Part shown: in pieces, positions 1 to 8,953 of the stretch | How the letters are laid out: each line of letters opens with the position of its first letter | Position numbering within the stretch: the stretch's first letter is position 1 | Source: Ga0077527 sp945862135 | GTDB lineage: Bacteria; Pseudomonadota; Gammaproteobacteria; Burkholderiales; SG8-41 | Length of the DNA: 64,000 nucleotides | Assembly (NCBI GenBank): GCA_964203275.1 | Contig: CAXNMF010000004.1 | Span: 248,001 to 312,000 of the forward strand | Direction: 5' to 3' | Notes under the pieces: generated by a model | Databases searched by the model: none | What the model saw: only the letters and a program-made list of their open reading frames with translations | Told to the model about the DNA's origin: nothing | Position numbers and translations under genes: made by a program

Positions 1-1
1 C

Positions 2-2272
2 CGCGATGGCCTGATCTACCGCGGCGTGCGCCTGTCGAACTGGGATCCGGTTCTGCACACCGTCATCTCCGACCTCGAGGTCCAGTCCGAGGAAGAAGAC
101 GGCAAGCTGTGGCAGATCCGTTACCCGCTCGCCGATGGCAGCGGTCACCTGACCGTCGCCACCACTCGACCGGAAACCATGCTGGGCGATGCGGCTGTCG
201 CCGTGCATCCGGAAGACGAGCGTTATCGCAGTCTGGTCGGCCGTCAGGTCATCCTGCCGCTGACCGGACGCACAATTCCGGTCATTGCCGACGAATACGT
301 CGACAAAGCCTTCGGCACCGGCTGTGTGAAGATCACCCCGGCGCACGACTTCAACGACTACCAGGTCGGCCAGCGCCACAATCTGCCGCAACTGAACATT
401 TTCACGCTCGATGCCGCTGTCAACGACAGCGCACCGGAAAAATATCGCGGCCTCGATCGTTACGTCGCGCGAGAAGTCATCATCGCCGACCTCAAGGCCC
501 ACGGCCTGCTGGAATCGGAAAAACCGCACCGCATGGTGGTACCGCGCGGCGACCGCACCGGCGTCGTCATCGAGCCGATGCTGACCAGCCAGTGGTTCGT
601 CAAGATGGAACCGTTGGCGAAACTGGGGCTTGATGCCGTAGCCACAGGGGAAGTCAAACTGTTCCCCGATCAGTGGATCAATACCTATAACCACTGGCTC
701 AACAATATCCAGGACTGGTGCATCTCGCGCCAGCTGTGGTGGGGCCATCGCGTTCCGGCCTGGCACGACGAAGCCGGCAATATCTACGTCGCCCACGATG
801 AAGCCGAAGCAAAAACCCTCGCCGGCGGCAAGGCGCTGAAGCAGGATCCGGACGTGCTCGACACCTGGTTCTCGTCGCAGCTGTGGTGCTTCTCCACGCT
901 GGACTGGACTCCGGAATGGCCCGCGAAGTCCAATCCGGCGCTGGACCGTTACCTCCCGTCATCGGTGCTGGTCACCGGCTTCGACATCATCTTTTTCTGG
1001 GTCGCGCGCATGGTGATGATCACCAAGTACATGACCGGCAAGGTACCGTTCCGCCATGTCTACGTGCACGGCCTGGTGCGCGATGCCGAAGGCCAGAAGA
1101 TGTCCAAATCCAAAGGCAATACGCTGGACCCGCTGGATCTGATCGACGGCATCGACATCGAATCGTTGGTCGCCAAGCGTACTTCCGGCCTGATGAATCC
1201 GAAACAGGCCGAAGCGATCGCCAAACGCACGCGTTCGGAATTTCCCGAAGGCATACCCGCTTATGGTACCGATGCAGTGCGCTTCACATTTGCAAGCCTG
1301 GCCAGTCTTGGCCGCGATATCAAATTTGATCAAAAACGCTGTGAGGGTTACCGCAATTTCTGCAACAAGCTTTGGAACGCCACACGCTTCGTGCTGATGA
1401 ATTGCGACGGCAAGGACACCGGGCTGGATGCCTCAGCGCCGGTCGAACTCTCGGTCGCCGACCGCTGGCTGGTCAGCCGCCTGCAGCGCGCCGAGACTGA
1501 AGCACGGCAGGCCTACGACGATTACCGCTTCGACAATCTTGCCCGCACCATTTATGAACTGGTGTGGGACGAATACTGCGACTGGTATCTCGAACTCGCG
1601 AAGGTGCAGTTGGCCAACGGCAGCGAGGAACAATGCCGCGGCACCCGGCGCACGCTGGTGCGGGTACTCGAAACCATACTGCGCTTGGCCCATCCGGTAA
1701 TTCCATTCATCACAGAAGAACTGTGGCAAACCGTTGCGCCGCTGGCCGGCAAAAGCGGCGACAGCATCATGCTGCAGAAATACCCGCAGGCCGAGCCATC
1801 AAAAATCGATATCGCGGCCGAACGTGACATTGATTTGCTGAAACAACTGGTTTCAGCCTGCCGTACGCTGCGCGGCGAAATGAACATCGCCCCGTCACAG
1901 AAACTGCCGCTGCTGGCCCAGGGCGATGCCGCCCAGCTGCGCGCCTGCGCGCCGCACCTGATGTCGCTGGCGCGGCTGTCAGAAGTGCTGGTTGTCAATG
2001 AACTGCCCGCGGAAGATGCGCCGGTATCGATCGTCGGCGATTTCAAGCTGATGCTCAAAGTCGAAATCAACGTGGCTGCCGAGCGCGAGCGTCTGACCAA
2101 GGAAATTGCCCGGCTGGATGCAGAAACCACCAAGGCGCGTGCCAAACTCGCAAACGAAAGTTTTGTCGCCAAGGCACCACCGCTGGTCGTCGCCCAGGAA
2201 CAGGAGCGCCTCGCGCGCTTTTCGGCGACGCTGGAGCAAATGCGCGCGCAACTCGCCAAGCTCGGCGGCTGA
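2..2272 (+). CDS. valS: Valine--tRNA ligase (3' part, 5' end outside window)
   Basis: Class I aminoacyl-tRNA synthetase that charges tRNA-Val in the cytoplasm. The frame is open from the first bases, so roughly the N-terminal 200 residues of a usual 950 lie upstream. About 757 residues are present. Seen: the editing (CP1) domain with TTRPETMLGD and the TGCVKITPAHDFNDY stretch, the KMSKSKGN signature near window residue 360, the anticodon-binding domain, and a C-terminal basic coiled-coil arm (ERLTKEIARLDAETTKARAKL) typical of ValRS. The MFS gene starts 32 bp downstream on the same strand and may be cotranscribed. No frameshift is seen. Confidence 0.97.
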   Translation, partial: RDGLIYRGVRLSNWDPVLHTVISDLEVQSEEEDGKLWQIRYPLADGSGHLTVATTRPETMLGDAAVAVHPEDERYRSLVGRQVILPLTGRTIPVIADEYVDKAFGTGCVKITPAHDFNDYQVGQRHNLPQLNIFTLDAAVNDSAPEKYRGLDRYVAREVIIADLKAHGLLESEKPHRMVVPRGDRTGVVIEPMLTSQWFVKMEPLAKLGLDAVATGEVKLFPDQWINTYNHWLNNIQDWCISRQLWWGHRVPAWHDEAGNIYVAHDEAEAKTLAGGKALKQDPDVLDTWFSSQLWCFSTLDWTPEWPAKSNPALDRYLPSSVLVTGFDIIFFWVARMVMITKYMTGKVPFRHVYVHGLVRDAEGQKMSKSKGNTLDPLDLIDGIDIESLVAKRTSGLMNPKQAEAIAKRTRSEFPEGIPAYGTDAVRFTFASLASLGRDIKFDQKRCEGYRNFCNKLWNATRFVLMNCDGKDTGLDASAPVELSVADRWLVSRLQRAETEARQAYDDYRFDNLARTIYELVWDEYCDWYLELAKVQLANGSEEQCRGTRRTLVRVLETILRLAHPVIPFITEELWQTVAPLAGKSGDSIMLQKYPQAEPSKIDIAAERDIDLLKQLVSACRTLRGEMNIAPSQKLPLLAQGDAAQLRACAPHLMSLARLSEVLVVNELPAEDAPVSIVGDFKLMLKVEINVAAERERLTKEIARLDAETTKARAKLANESFVAKAPPLVVAQEQERLARFSATLEQMRAQLAKLGG

Positions 2273-2304
2273 TAGCGCGCAGACTGCGCGCCGCACGCAG
2301 CACC

Positions 2305-3561
2305 ATGGACTTCAAACACACGCTGCGCGCACTGCGGCACCGCAATTACAAGCTGTTCTTCTTCGGCCAGACCCTGTCGATCATCGGCAACTGGGTGCAA
2401 CAGATTGCGATGGCCTGGCTGGTCTACCGGATGACCGAATCAGCCTGGCTGCTCGGGGTAACCGGCTTTGCCGGGCAAATCGCGATACTGGTCCTGGCCC
2501 CGTTCGGCGGCCTCTGGGCGGACCGCTTCAATCGCCACCGCCTGCTGCTGATCACCCAGGCGCTGTCGGCCATTCCGCCACTGGTACTGGCAGTACTCAG
2601 CTATACCGAAACAATTGCCGTCTGGCATGTCGTGGTGATGGCTTTGCTCGCCGGCATCGTCAACGCCATTGACACTCCGATCCGGCTGACCTTCACTACC
2701 GGACTGGTCTCGCGGGATGATCTGCCCAGCGCCATCGCCATGAATGCGCTGATGCAAAGCATCGGTCGCATGATCGGACCCACGGTGGCTGGCGCTCTGC
2801 TCGCCGTATCGACGGAAGCCTTCTGCTTTGTCGTCAATACACTGAGCAAAGTCATCATTGTCAGCACCGTCGTCATGATGACGGTGGCGCCACAGGTAAT
2901 CGCAAAAGCAACCATATCGCCCTGGCAGCAGTTGCGGGAAGGCGTGCGCTACGCTTGGGAACTCATCCCGGTACGGTGGCTGCTGCCGATCGTGGCGACC
3001 ATCAGTTTCATGGTGACACCCTACCAGACGCTGATGCCGATTTTTGCCGCCGAAGTCTTCAAGGGCGACGCCGCACTGCTTGGATTTCTGATGGCCGCGG
3101 CAGGTAGCGGCGGCGTGATCGGCATGCTGGCGCTCGCCTCGCGTCGCGATGTGCGCGGCCTGACGCACTGGGTTTTGTTTGCATCCATGGCCGCAGGGAT
3201 CAGCGTGATCGTATTTGCGCTGTCATCCTGGCTGCCGCTGTCACTGCTGGCGATCGCGTTTACCGGATTCGGCATTGTCGTCAACGGAATGTCCGTCAGC
3301 ACAATGATCCAGACCATTGTCGATGACCGCATGCGCGGTCGCGTCATGGGTATCTTCTCAATGGCGTTCCTCGGCATGTTTCCGCTGGGCAGCCTGGCAG
3401 GCGGCGCTCTGGCCGCCGTAATTGGTGCGCCGGCCACACTGGCGATTGGTGGTTGCTTCTGTACCGCAGCAGCGCTGGTGCTCTGGCGGCGCATGCCGGC
3501 GCTGCGCGCGCATCTGCGTCCGATCTACGAAAAACTTGAAATAGATAATAAAATCAAATAG
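2305..3561 (+). CDS. MFS transporter (EntS-like exporter family)
   Basis: Major facilitator superfamily permease of 418 residues with about 12 hydrophobic segments, ending in a short charged tail. The N-terminal RHRNYKLFFFGQTLSIIGNWVQQIAMAW region and the loop ADRFNRHRLL are typical of the MFS_3/EntS-type exporters. A second cytosolic loop carries DDRMRGRVMGIFSM. The substrate cannot be read from the sequence. The ATG lies 32 bp after valS. The family often exports siderophores or drugs, but nothing nearby links this one to siderophore synthesis. Confidence 0.85.
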   Translation: MDFKHTLRALRHRNYKLFFFGQTLSIIGNWVQQIAMAWLVYRMTESAWLLGVTGFAGQIAILVLAPFGGLWADRFNRHRLLLITQALSAIPPLVLAVLSYTETIAVWHVVVMALLAGIVNAIDTPIRLTFTTGLVSRDDLPSAIAMNALMQSIGRMIGPTVAGALLAVSTEAFCFVVNTLSKVIIVSTVVMMTVAPQVIAKATISPWQQLREGVRYAWELIPVRWLLPIVATISFMVTPYQTLMPIFAAEVFKGDAALLGFLMAAAGSGGVIGMLALASRRDVRGLTHWVLFASMAAGISVIVFALSSWLPLSLLAIAFTGFGIVVNGMSVSTMIQTIVDDRMRGRVMGIFSMAFLGMFPLGSLAGGALAAVIGAPATLAIGGCFCTAAALVLWRRMPALRAHLRPIYEKLEIDNKIK

Positions 3562-3573
3562 TTAATTAATTCG

Positions 3574-4167
3574 ATGGATCCCCTTTCGCTGGCATTGATT
3601 ACCGGATTGGGCTGGACCAGCGGCATACGGTTTTATGTGGTGCTGTTTCTGTTGGGCGTTCTGCATCGCAGCGGACTGCATACACTTCCAGCCAGTCTCG
3701 AGACGCTGGCGCATCCATGGGTCATCGCCGTATCCGGATTGCTCTGCGTCACCGAGTTCCTCGCGGACAAGATTCCGGGCGTGGATTCGCTGTGGGATGC
3801 CGTACACACCTTCATCCGCATTCCCGGCGGCGCGCTGCTGGCCACCGCTGCAGTCATCGACAGCGATCCCGGGCTTGCGCTGGCTGCGGGGCTGCTCGGC
3901 GGCACCATTGCAGCTGGCGCGCATTTCACCAAGGCCGGCAGTCGCGCGTTGATCAATCTTTCCCCGGAACCGTTCAGCAACTGGGTCGCATCTTTCACTG
4001 AAGATGTCGCCGTTGTTGCAGCGTTGTGGACGTTGCTCAAATATCCGCTGGTATTTCTCGTTTTGCTGGCACTGTTTATGATGATTGCAGTATGGCTGTT
4101 GCCCAGACTCTGGCGCGGTCTGCGGCAATTGGTCCGGGTTTTCAGGCAAAACCCGGAACGTCCCTGA
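3574..4167 (+). CDS. DUF4126 family membrane protein
   Basis: A 197-residue inner-membrane protein with four to five hydrophobic segments. It resembles the DUF4126 family: an N-terminal MDPLSLALITGLGWTSGIRFY and a glycine/alanine-rich central GGTIAAGAHFTKAGSRALINLSPEP. The function of the family is unknown. It starts 12 bp after the MFS stop, so both genes are probably on one transcript. It is convergent with the FecR gene that ends 32 bp further on. Confidence 0.75.
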   Translation: MDPLSLALITGLGWTSGIRFYVVLFLLGVLHRSGLHTLPASLETLAHPWVIAVSGLLCVTEFLADKIPGVDSLWDAVHTFIRIPGGALLATAAVIDSDPGLALAAGLLGGTIAAGAHFTKAGSRALINLSPEPFSNWVASFTEDVAVVAALWTLLKYPLVFLVLLALFMMIAVWLLPRLWRGLRQLVRVFRQNPERP

Positions 4168-4199
4168 ACAACCGACTGCTTCTGCTACTGGTGCACTCG

Positions 4200-4874
4200 T
4201 CAGTAGAGCCTTGGCTCAAACGGCAGCCTGCGGCCCACCAGCGCCTCCAGCATCTGCAATTCGAGGTCGGTATGGTTTACGACCGGCGCAACCTCAAGCA
4301 TCCGCGGCATTCCCTTTCCGTAGATGTAGCGCGGCTGGTCATGCTGTTTTGTGCGCACCGTTTCAGCGGCTTGCGGTTCATCAACGGGGGTCAGCACCGC
4401 CTCTCCATAACAAGTACAGGCGTATGTACGTTTCGGCTCCGACTCGACATAGATGCCGGTGCCGCGAATGCCGATGGTTGCAGTTCCGGTGCGAATTTCG
4501 CGCCCGCGGCCGGACTCAAAAACCGACAGTAACGCACCGGTCACCAAACGCAGTACGGTAACAGCGCCCTGCGCTGCTGCAGAGCCAAATTCGACGCGAC
4601 TGTTGGCGCGAACCAGAAAAGCGTCCTTCTCGACAACCACCACCAGTTCCGCACCCTTTCCGGTAACAACCACATCACCCGGTGCTATCCGCTGCCCGCG
4701 CTCCGCGGGTTTGCCGTTGATGCGCACATCACCATTGATCCGGGCGATACCCGGCGGGAGTGTGCCGGCCGCCAATGCGGCGCGCAGCTTGATCATGCCA
4801 GCGGCAACCATTGCAGTTGCAGCGGCCCCACGCAACCAGGCGCGGCGCCCTGTCTTCATTCCGGCTTGCTTCAT
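4200..4874 (-). CDS. FecR domain-containing secreted protein
   Basis: A 224-residue protein with a FecR domain (RGQRIAPGDVVVTGKGAELVVVVEKDAFLVRANSRVEFG followed by GATIGIRGTGIYVE-like sequence). The N-terminus has a twin-arginine-like GRRAWLRGAAATAMVAAG, so export by Tat or Sec is likely. No sigma factor or TonB receptor is nearby, so it is probably not a classical Fec anti-sigma partner. Stand-alone FecR proteins are often found near CHASE2 cyclases and kinases, which also occur in this window. Convergent with the DUF4126 gene. Confidence 0.75.
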   Translation of the reverse strand: MKQAGMKTGRRAWLRGAAATAMVAAGMIKLRAALAAGTLPPGIARINGDVRINGKPAERGQRIAPGDVVVTGKGAELVVVVEKDAFLVRANSRVEFGSAAAQGAVTVLRLVTGALLSVFESGRGREIRTGTATIGIRGTGIYVESEPKRTYACTCYGEAVLTPVDEPQAAETVRTKQHDQPRYIYGKGMPRMLEVAPVVNHTDLELQMLEALVGRRLPFEPRLY

Positions 4875-4932
4875 TGATGACTTCCCCGTTCAGACGCTTG
4901 ATACACGGATGGTTTTCCGTGCCGGCCGTGAA

Positions 4933-5160
4933 TCATTTTTTCTTCATGAAAAACGTAAATTCTTTTTCAACCGTCTCCGAAGACAACAGGTCATTGCCGG
5001 TCTGCCTCGCAAAGGCCTGAAAATCCTTCACCGACCCAGGATCAGTGGCCATGATCTTCAGCACCTGACCGGAAGTCATATCCGTCAATGCCTTTTTGGT
5101 GCGCAGAATCGGCAACGGGCAATTCAGGCCGCGTGCGTCGAGTTCCTTGTCGAACTGCAT
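4933..5160 (-). CDS. TusA-like sulfurtransferase
   Basis: A 75-residue TusA/SirA/YedF-type sulfur carrier: MQFDKELDARGLNCPLPILRTKKAL, with the conserved CPLP near residue 14-17 whose Cys carries persulfide sulfur. I chose the internal ATG at 5160. The frame is open further upstream, but that stretch does not resemble the family. It may feed sulfur to tRNA thiolation or molybdenum-cofactor chemistry; moaC lies about 3 kb away and a Mo-dependent formate dehydrogenase further on. The partner is unknown. Confidence 0.88.
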   Translation of the reverse strand: MQFDKELDARGLNCPLPILRTKKALTDMTSGQVLKIMATDPGSVKDFQAFARQTGNDLLSSETVEKEFTFFMKKK

Positions 5161-5301
5161 GTTTGAACCTCGCTTTTCTGGAAATGATCTAGCTTCAAAT
5201 TCAATATACGTCTTGTACCCTGGCGTCTCAAGACAAGGCCATATTGACGCCAAAAGCCAGTGAACCGTGCGAACAGATTATATAGGCGCTGGCGGCAGAG
5301 A

Positions 5302-6654
5302 CTAGAACACGCTGACGTTGCTGTCCGCCAGCAGCCTGGAAAGGCGCAGATTGGCCGCCGACAGCCGGTCAACCAGCAGCTCAAGAAAGGCTCCATTAAA
5401 ATGATGCCGGCACAGCTCCGAGGCTCGCGGCAGGGTTTCTGCGCGAATCTCGATCACCACCACATCGGACGTCGCCACAACGCTGGCGGAACGCTGGAAC
5501 TTGTGTTTGCCAAGGTAGGCCATTTCCCCAAAACACTCGCCGGCCTTCAACACCGTGAGCAGCCGGTCCTGCTTGCGCACTTCGACATGGCCATCGGCAA
5601 GAATGAAAAAGGAAGACCCGATGTCCCCTTCCTGGATCAGCACCGACGCCGCCGGCAGACGTTGCCATTTCGCAAGCCGCAGCACCTCCCAAAGCTCCAC
5701 ATCACTGAACTCGCGAAAGAATTCGAGACGGCGCAGGGTATCGAACTTTTCCGCCTCCGGCATGCTGTCGGGCGCTTTCGAACGTGAACCGCTCAGCGCC
5801 TCCACCAGATCACCCGCAAGCTCACCCCAGGTTTGATAACGCTCCAGAGTCCCTTTGCTGAGCATACGCAGCACGATGGCATCGATGCGCGTCGACAGTT
5901 CAGCCCGAAGCCGGCTGGGGGGCGCAGGCTCAACATTGATGATTTGATAAATGATGCTGTAATTGTTGGTGCCGATAAACGGCAACCGTCCGGTCAGCAT
6001 CTGGTAAAAAACCACACCCAGCGAAAAAATATCCGTCTGATAAGTCAGCGATTGTTCGCGCACCTGCTCAGGTGACATGTACGCCGGCGATCCGATGCCG
6101 GTGATCTGCGTGGTATCGCTGGATGCGTTCAGCGCCGCCCCGAAATCCGAGATCTTGATGTCCGCTTCTCCGGACAGCAGGATATTCGCCGGTTTGATAT
6201 CGCGATGGATGACCCCTTCGAGGGCGGCGTAATCCAGTGCCCGGGCGCACTTGTAGATGATCTCAAGCACCCGCGGCAGCGGCAACAGATGTTCAACCTG
6301 CGTATATCGCTCAAGTGTGGATCCATCCACATACTCCATGACGATATAACTTGCCGATTCTTCCGCAACGGCATCGAATATGGCAACGATGTGGGGATGC
6401 GCGAGTTTCCCGGCCAGTGACGCCTCGGTAACGAAAAGTTTGCGATAACGCCTCCCCTGTTCGTCATCACCGAGGATTTCGGGGTAGACCACCTTTAATG
6501 CGACTTCCCTGTCCTGAAAAGGATCGTAAGCCTTGTAAACCACGCTGGTCGCGCCACGACCGAGCTCGCTGATGATTTCGTACTTGCCGATACGGCGCGC
6601 CGCCTCATGGGCCTGCCCCGTTATCTGTCCGGATTCGCGACGAGAATCACTCAT
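5302..6654 (-). CDS. Ser/Thr protein kinase with C-terminal cyclic-nucleotide-binding domain
   Basis: Hanks-type kinase followed by a cNMP-binding domain, about 450 residues. Kinase motifs: glycine loop GRGATSVVYKAY, VALKV lysine, catalytic HRDIKPANIL, DFG (SDFGAAL), APE-like SPEQ, and the TDIFSLGVVFYQMLTGRLPF helix. The C-terminal 120 residues hold a Crp-type beta barrel with the phosphate-binding cassette GECFGEMAYL and RSASVVA, including the Arg expected to contact the cyclic phosphate. No transmembrane segment is seen, so it is probably cytosolic. ATG 6654 is preferred over an upstream TTG. A cyclase and a cyclic-nucleotide phosphodiesterase lie 12 kb away, so cAMP gating is plausible but inferred. 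Confidence 0.9.
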   Translation of the reverse strand: MSDSRRESGQITGQAHEAARRIGKYEIISELGRGATSVVYKAYDPFQDREVALKVVYPEILGDDEQGRRYRKLFVTEASLAGKLAHPHIVAIFDAVAEESASYIVMEYVDGSTLERYTQVEHLLPLPRVLEIIYKCARALDYAALEGVIHRDIKPANILLSGEADIKISDFGAALNASSDTTQITGIGSPAYMSPEQVREQSLTYQTDIFSLGVVFYQMLTGRLPFIGTNNYSIIYQIINVEPAPPSRLRAELSTRIDAIVLRMLSKGTLERYQTWGELAGDLVEALSGSRSKAPDSMPEAEKFDTLRRLEFFREFSDVELWEVLRLAKWQRLPAASVLIQEGDIGSSFFILADGHVEVRKQDRLLTVLKAGECFGEMAYLGKHKFQRSASVVATSDVVVIEIRAETLPRASELCRHHFNGAFLELLVDRLSAANLRLSRLLADSNVSVF

Positions 6655-6694
6655 GGGCAAAAAATACCACCAAACAGGAGCGGCCGCTCCATCC

Positions 6695-8116
6695 TCAGGG
6701 CTTGCGCTCCTGCTCAGCCACCACGCGACGCAATTCGCGCAAGCGCGCCTCGACCGCGGACAGCTGGTAAAAATCGCCCTGTCCGCTCTTCAAGGCCAGT
6801 TGAAACTGCTCCATCGCAGCACCCGGCTGGCCTGACCGGGCAAGCGCCTCGCCCTGGGCACGATGCTGCAACAGTCGATTACCCTGGGCGGCATATGCCT
6901 GCGCCTGCAATTGATAAAGACGCGCCTCTTCCGGCTGAATCTGCAGGCGTGCATCGATGAGCTGCAACGCTTCCGCCGGTTGACTGAGGCGCAGCAATTG
7001 CTCGACGTGGCCATAAAACAATGCCCGCTGATTGGGATAGGTTTTCCGTGCGGTCTGATAGCAGGCCAAGGCCTGGGACGCGTCACCCGCGGCATCGGGA
7101 ATCCGGCAAGCCAGGCTCTCGATGATCGGGCTTGCCGTTTTGCGCAAAGGCGCAAGCTCGCGTCTGGCACGTTCAAATTCGCGCGCGCGTATCAAGCTTG
7201 CAACAAGACCGTACCGGGTGGCCGTCTCGGAAAGAAATTTGCGCTCACCGAGACTGGATTCGAAAAATGCAACAGCCTCGCGCGGCGTATCGCTTTCAGC
7301 ACGCAGCTTGGCACGGATCAACTGGAAATCAAGCGTGTCCGGAATCTGCCGATAGGGCATTTTCTCGACACGACCCTGGATGTCGCCGATGCGTTCGAAA
7401 GTCAACGGATGTGTGCGCAGATATGAAGGAGCACCGCCCTCATAGACCCGGGTCGCCCGTTGCAGACGCTCAAAAAACGCCGCCATGCCGCGCGGATCAA
7501 AACCGGCGCCATCCAGCATCTGCACCCCCACACGATCAGCCTCACGCTCGTTATCGCGGCTGAAGTTGAGCTGGCTTTGCATCACCCCAGCCTGACCGAA
7601 CACCATCGCCGCTTCGGCGACCTGGGAGTTGGAACGCGCGGCCAGGATCGCAACCGCCATCGCAGCGAGCGACATCAACTGGTTTTGACCCTGCTGGCTG
7701 ATCATGCGCGCGATATGACGCTGCGTAACGTGTGCGATCTCATGGGCCACGACACCGGCAACTTCGGATTCGCTCTGTGCTGCAAGCAGCAATCCGCTGT
7801 GGATGCCGATAAACCCGCCAGGCAACGCGAATGCATTGATCTGTGGATCGCGCACGACAAAAAACTCGAAATCCTGCCTGTTGGCATCGCTCCGTGCCGT
7901 CAGCCTGCCCCCGAGATTATTGACGTAATCAACCACCTCGGGATCATTGAGATAAGCCGGATCGCGACGAATATCGCGCATGATGCGTTCACCCAGCCGC
8001 CGCTCGTCAGCAGGGGAAATCGCAGCGCCCGACACATCCCCCAGTTCGGGCAATGCCTGCGCCAGCACCCTGGGCACGCAAAGCAGGATCAACAATACGA
8101 AAAGACGCTGGATCAT
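6695..8116 (-). CDS. Periplasmic M48 metalloprotease with TPR tail (BepA-like)
   Basis: A 473-residue protein: signal peptide (MIQRLFVLLILLCVPRVLAQA), a zinc-metalloprotease domain with VVAHEIAHVTQRH (HEIAH zinc motif), the downstream glutamate region NEREADRVGVQMLDGAGFDPRGM, then a C-terminal tetratricopeptide region ending near LRELRRVVAEQE. This order matches BepA/YfgC, which helps assemble or degrade outer-membrane beta-barrel proteins and LptD. It lies just downstream of, and divergent from, moaC. Confidence 0.9.
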   Translation of the reverse strand: MIQRLFVLLILLCVPRVLAQALPELGDVSGAAISPADERRLGERIMRDIRRDPAYLNDPEVVDYVNNLGGRLTARSDANRQDFEFFVVRDPQINAFALPGGFIGIHSGLLLAAQSESEVAGVVAHEIAHVTQRHIARMISQQGQNQLMSLAAMAVAILAARSNSQVAEAAMVFGQAGVMQSQLNFSRDNEREADRVGVQMLDGAGFDPRGMAAFFERLQRATRVYEGGAPSYLRTHPLTFERIGDIQGRVEKMPYRQIPDTLDFQLIRAKLRAESDTPREAVAFFESSLGERKFLSETATRYGLVASLIRAREFERARRELAPLRKTASPIIESLACRIPDAAGDASQALACYQTARKTYPNQRALFYGHVEQLLRLSQPAEALQLIDARLQIQPEEARLYQLQAQAYAAQGNRLLQHRAQGEALARSGQPGAAMEQFQLALKSGQGDFYQLSAVEARLRELRRVVAEQERKP

Positions 8117-8151
8117 GATGCTATGATAAATCCGTCAGTCAGGAGTTCCCA

Positions 8152-8649
8152 ATGAAAAAACAATCTGTTACACCCAACTTAACGCACTTCGACACGCACG
8201 GGCAGGCCTGGATGGTGGATGTCGGCGGCAAAGCCGAAACACTGCGACTCGCACGCGCCAGCGGACGCATCGTCATGCAACCCGCAACCTTGCGCCACAT
8301 CATCGCCGGATCAGCCAAAAAGGGTGATGTGCTCGGTGTTGCGCGAATCGCCGGCATACAGGCCGCAAAACAAACCTCAACATTGATTCCCCTATGCCAT
8401 CCACTGGCCTTGACCCGCGTTGAAATTGAGTTCCGGATCTCCCGCCGGGAACATGCAGTGACCTGTGTGGCCACCGCCGAAACGTTAGGACGCACCGGCG
8501 TCGAGATGGAAGCCTTGACCGCCACCAGCGTAGCCCTGCTGACCATCTACGACATGTGCAAGGCGGTGGATCGGGGTATGCGCATCGATTCACTGGGACT
8601 TGAAGAGAAACGTGGCGGAAAATCAGGACACTGGCTGGCAAAACCATAA
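8152..8649 (+). CDS. moaC: Cyclic pyranopterin monophosphate synthase MoaC
   Basis: Molybdenum-cofactor biosynthesis: converts 3',8-cyclo-7,8-dihydro-GTP to cyclic pyranopterin monophosphate, acting after MoaA. The length (165 residues) is typical. Conserved blocks are present: LTHFDTHGQAWMVDV at the start, LIPLCHPLALTRVEIEF in the middle, and TGVEMEALTATSVALLTIYDMCKAVDRGM before a C-terminal KRGGKSGHW. An AGGAG lies just upstream of the ATG. The Mo-dependent formate dehydrogenase at 38.8-41.7 kb needs this cofactor, but the rest of the moa pathway is not in the window. Confidence 0.97.
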   Translation: MKKQSVTPNLTHFDTHGQAWMVDVGGKAETLRLARASGRIVMQPATLRHIIAGSAKKGDVLGVARIAGIQAAKQTSTLIPLCHPLALTRVEIEFRISRREHAVTCVATAETLGRTGVEMEALTATSVALLTIYDMCKAVDRGMRIDSLGLEEKRGGKSGHWLAKP

Positions 8650-8953
8650 CCCACTCAGTAGAACCGTTTTCCGCAACAGCCGGTTCCTGGACATGGCTGG
8701 CGAGTTTGGCCAGCAACGTCCCACCCGAAATTTAGCCCCTCCGGTCGGCATGCGGCCTGATGCAAACATGCTCGTCCTGCCGTCTGATTGTGCCTACCTT
8801 ACCCCATCAGGATAAGCAATTCCGATAAATCATCAAAGCCGTGCTTTACTTTGTTTCGCCGGAAGCGCTGGAACGATGCAGCTTGCCTCAACCACAGGAT
8901 TGCCGAACGCAAAAATGAGTCTGGGCCGCACCCGAGCCCTTTCGGTTCTATCG
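8650..8953. other. Intergenic stretch between convergent moaC and O-antigen ligase genes
   Basis: About 300 bp without a convincing gene. The short open frames here have neither family resemblance nor ribosome-binding sites. I see no strong intrinsic terminator. Confidence 0.5.

Noticed and set aside
1552..2400. Long minus-strand open frames over valS and similar long antisense frames over other GC-rich genes (for example over oxc, fdsA, sucC)
   Set aside because: They are shadows of real genes caused by GC-rich third positions, with no family resemblance or start signals.
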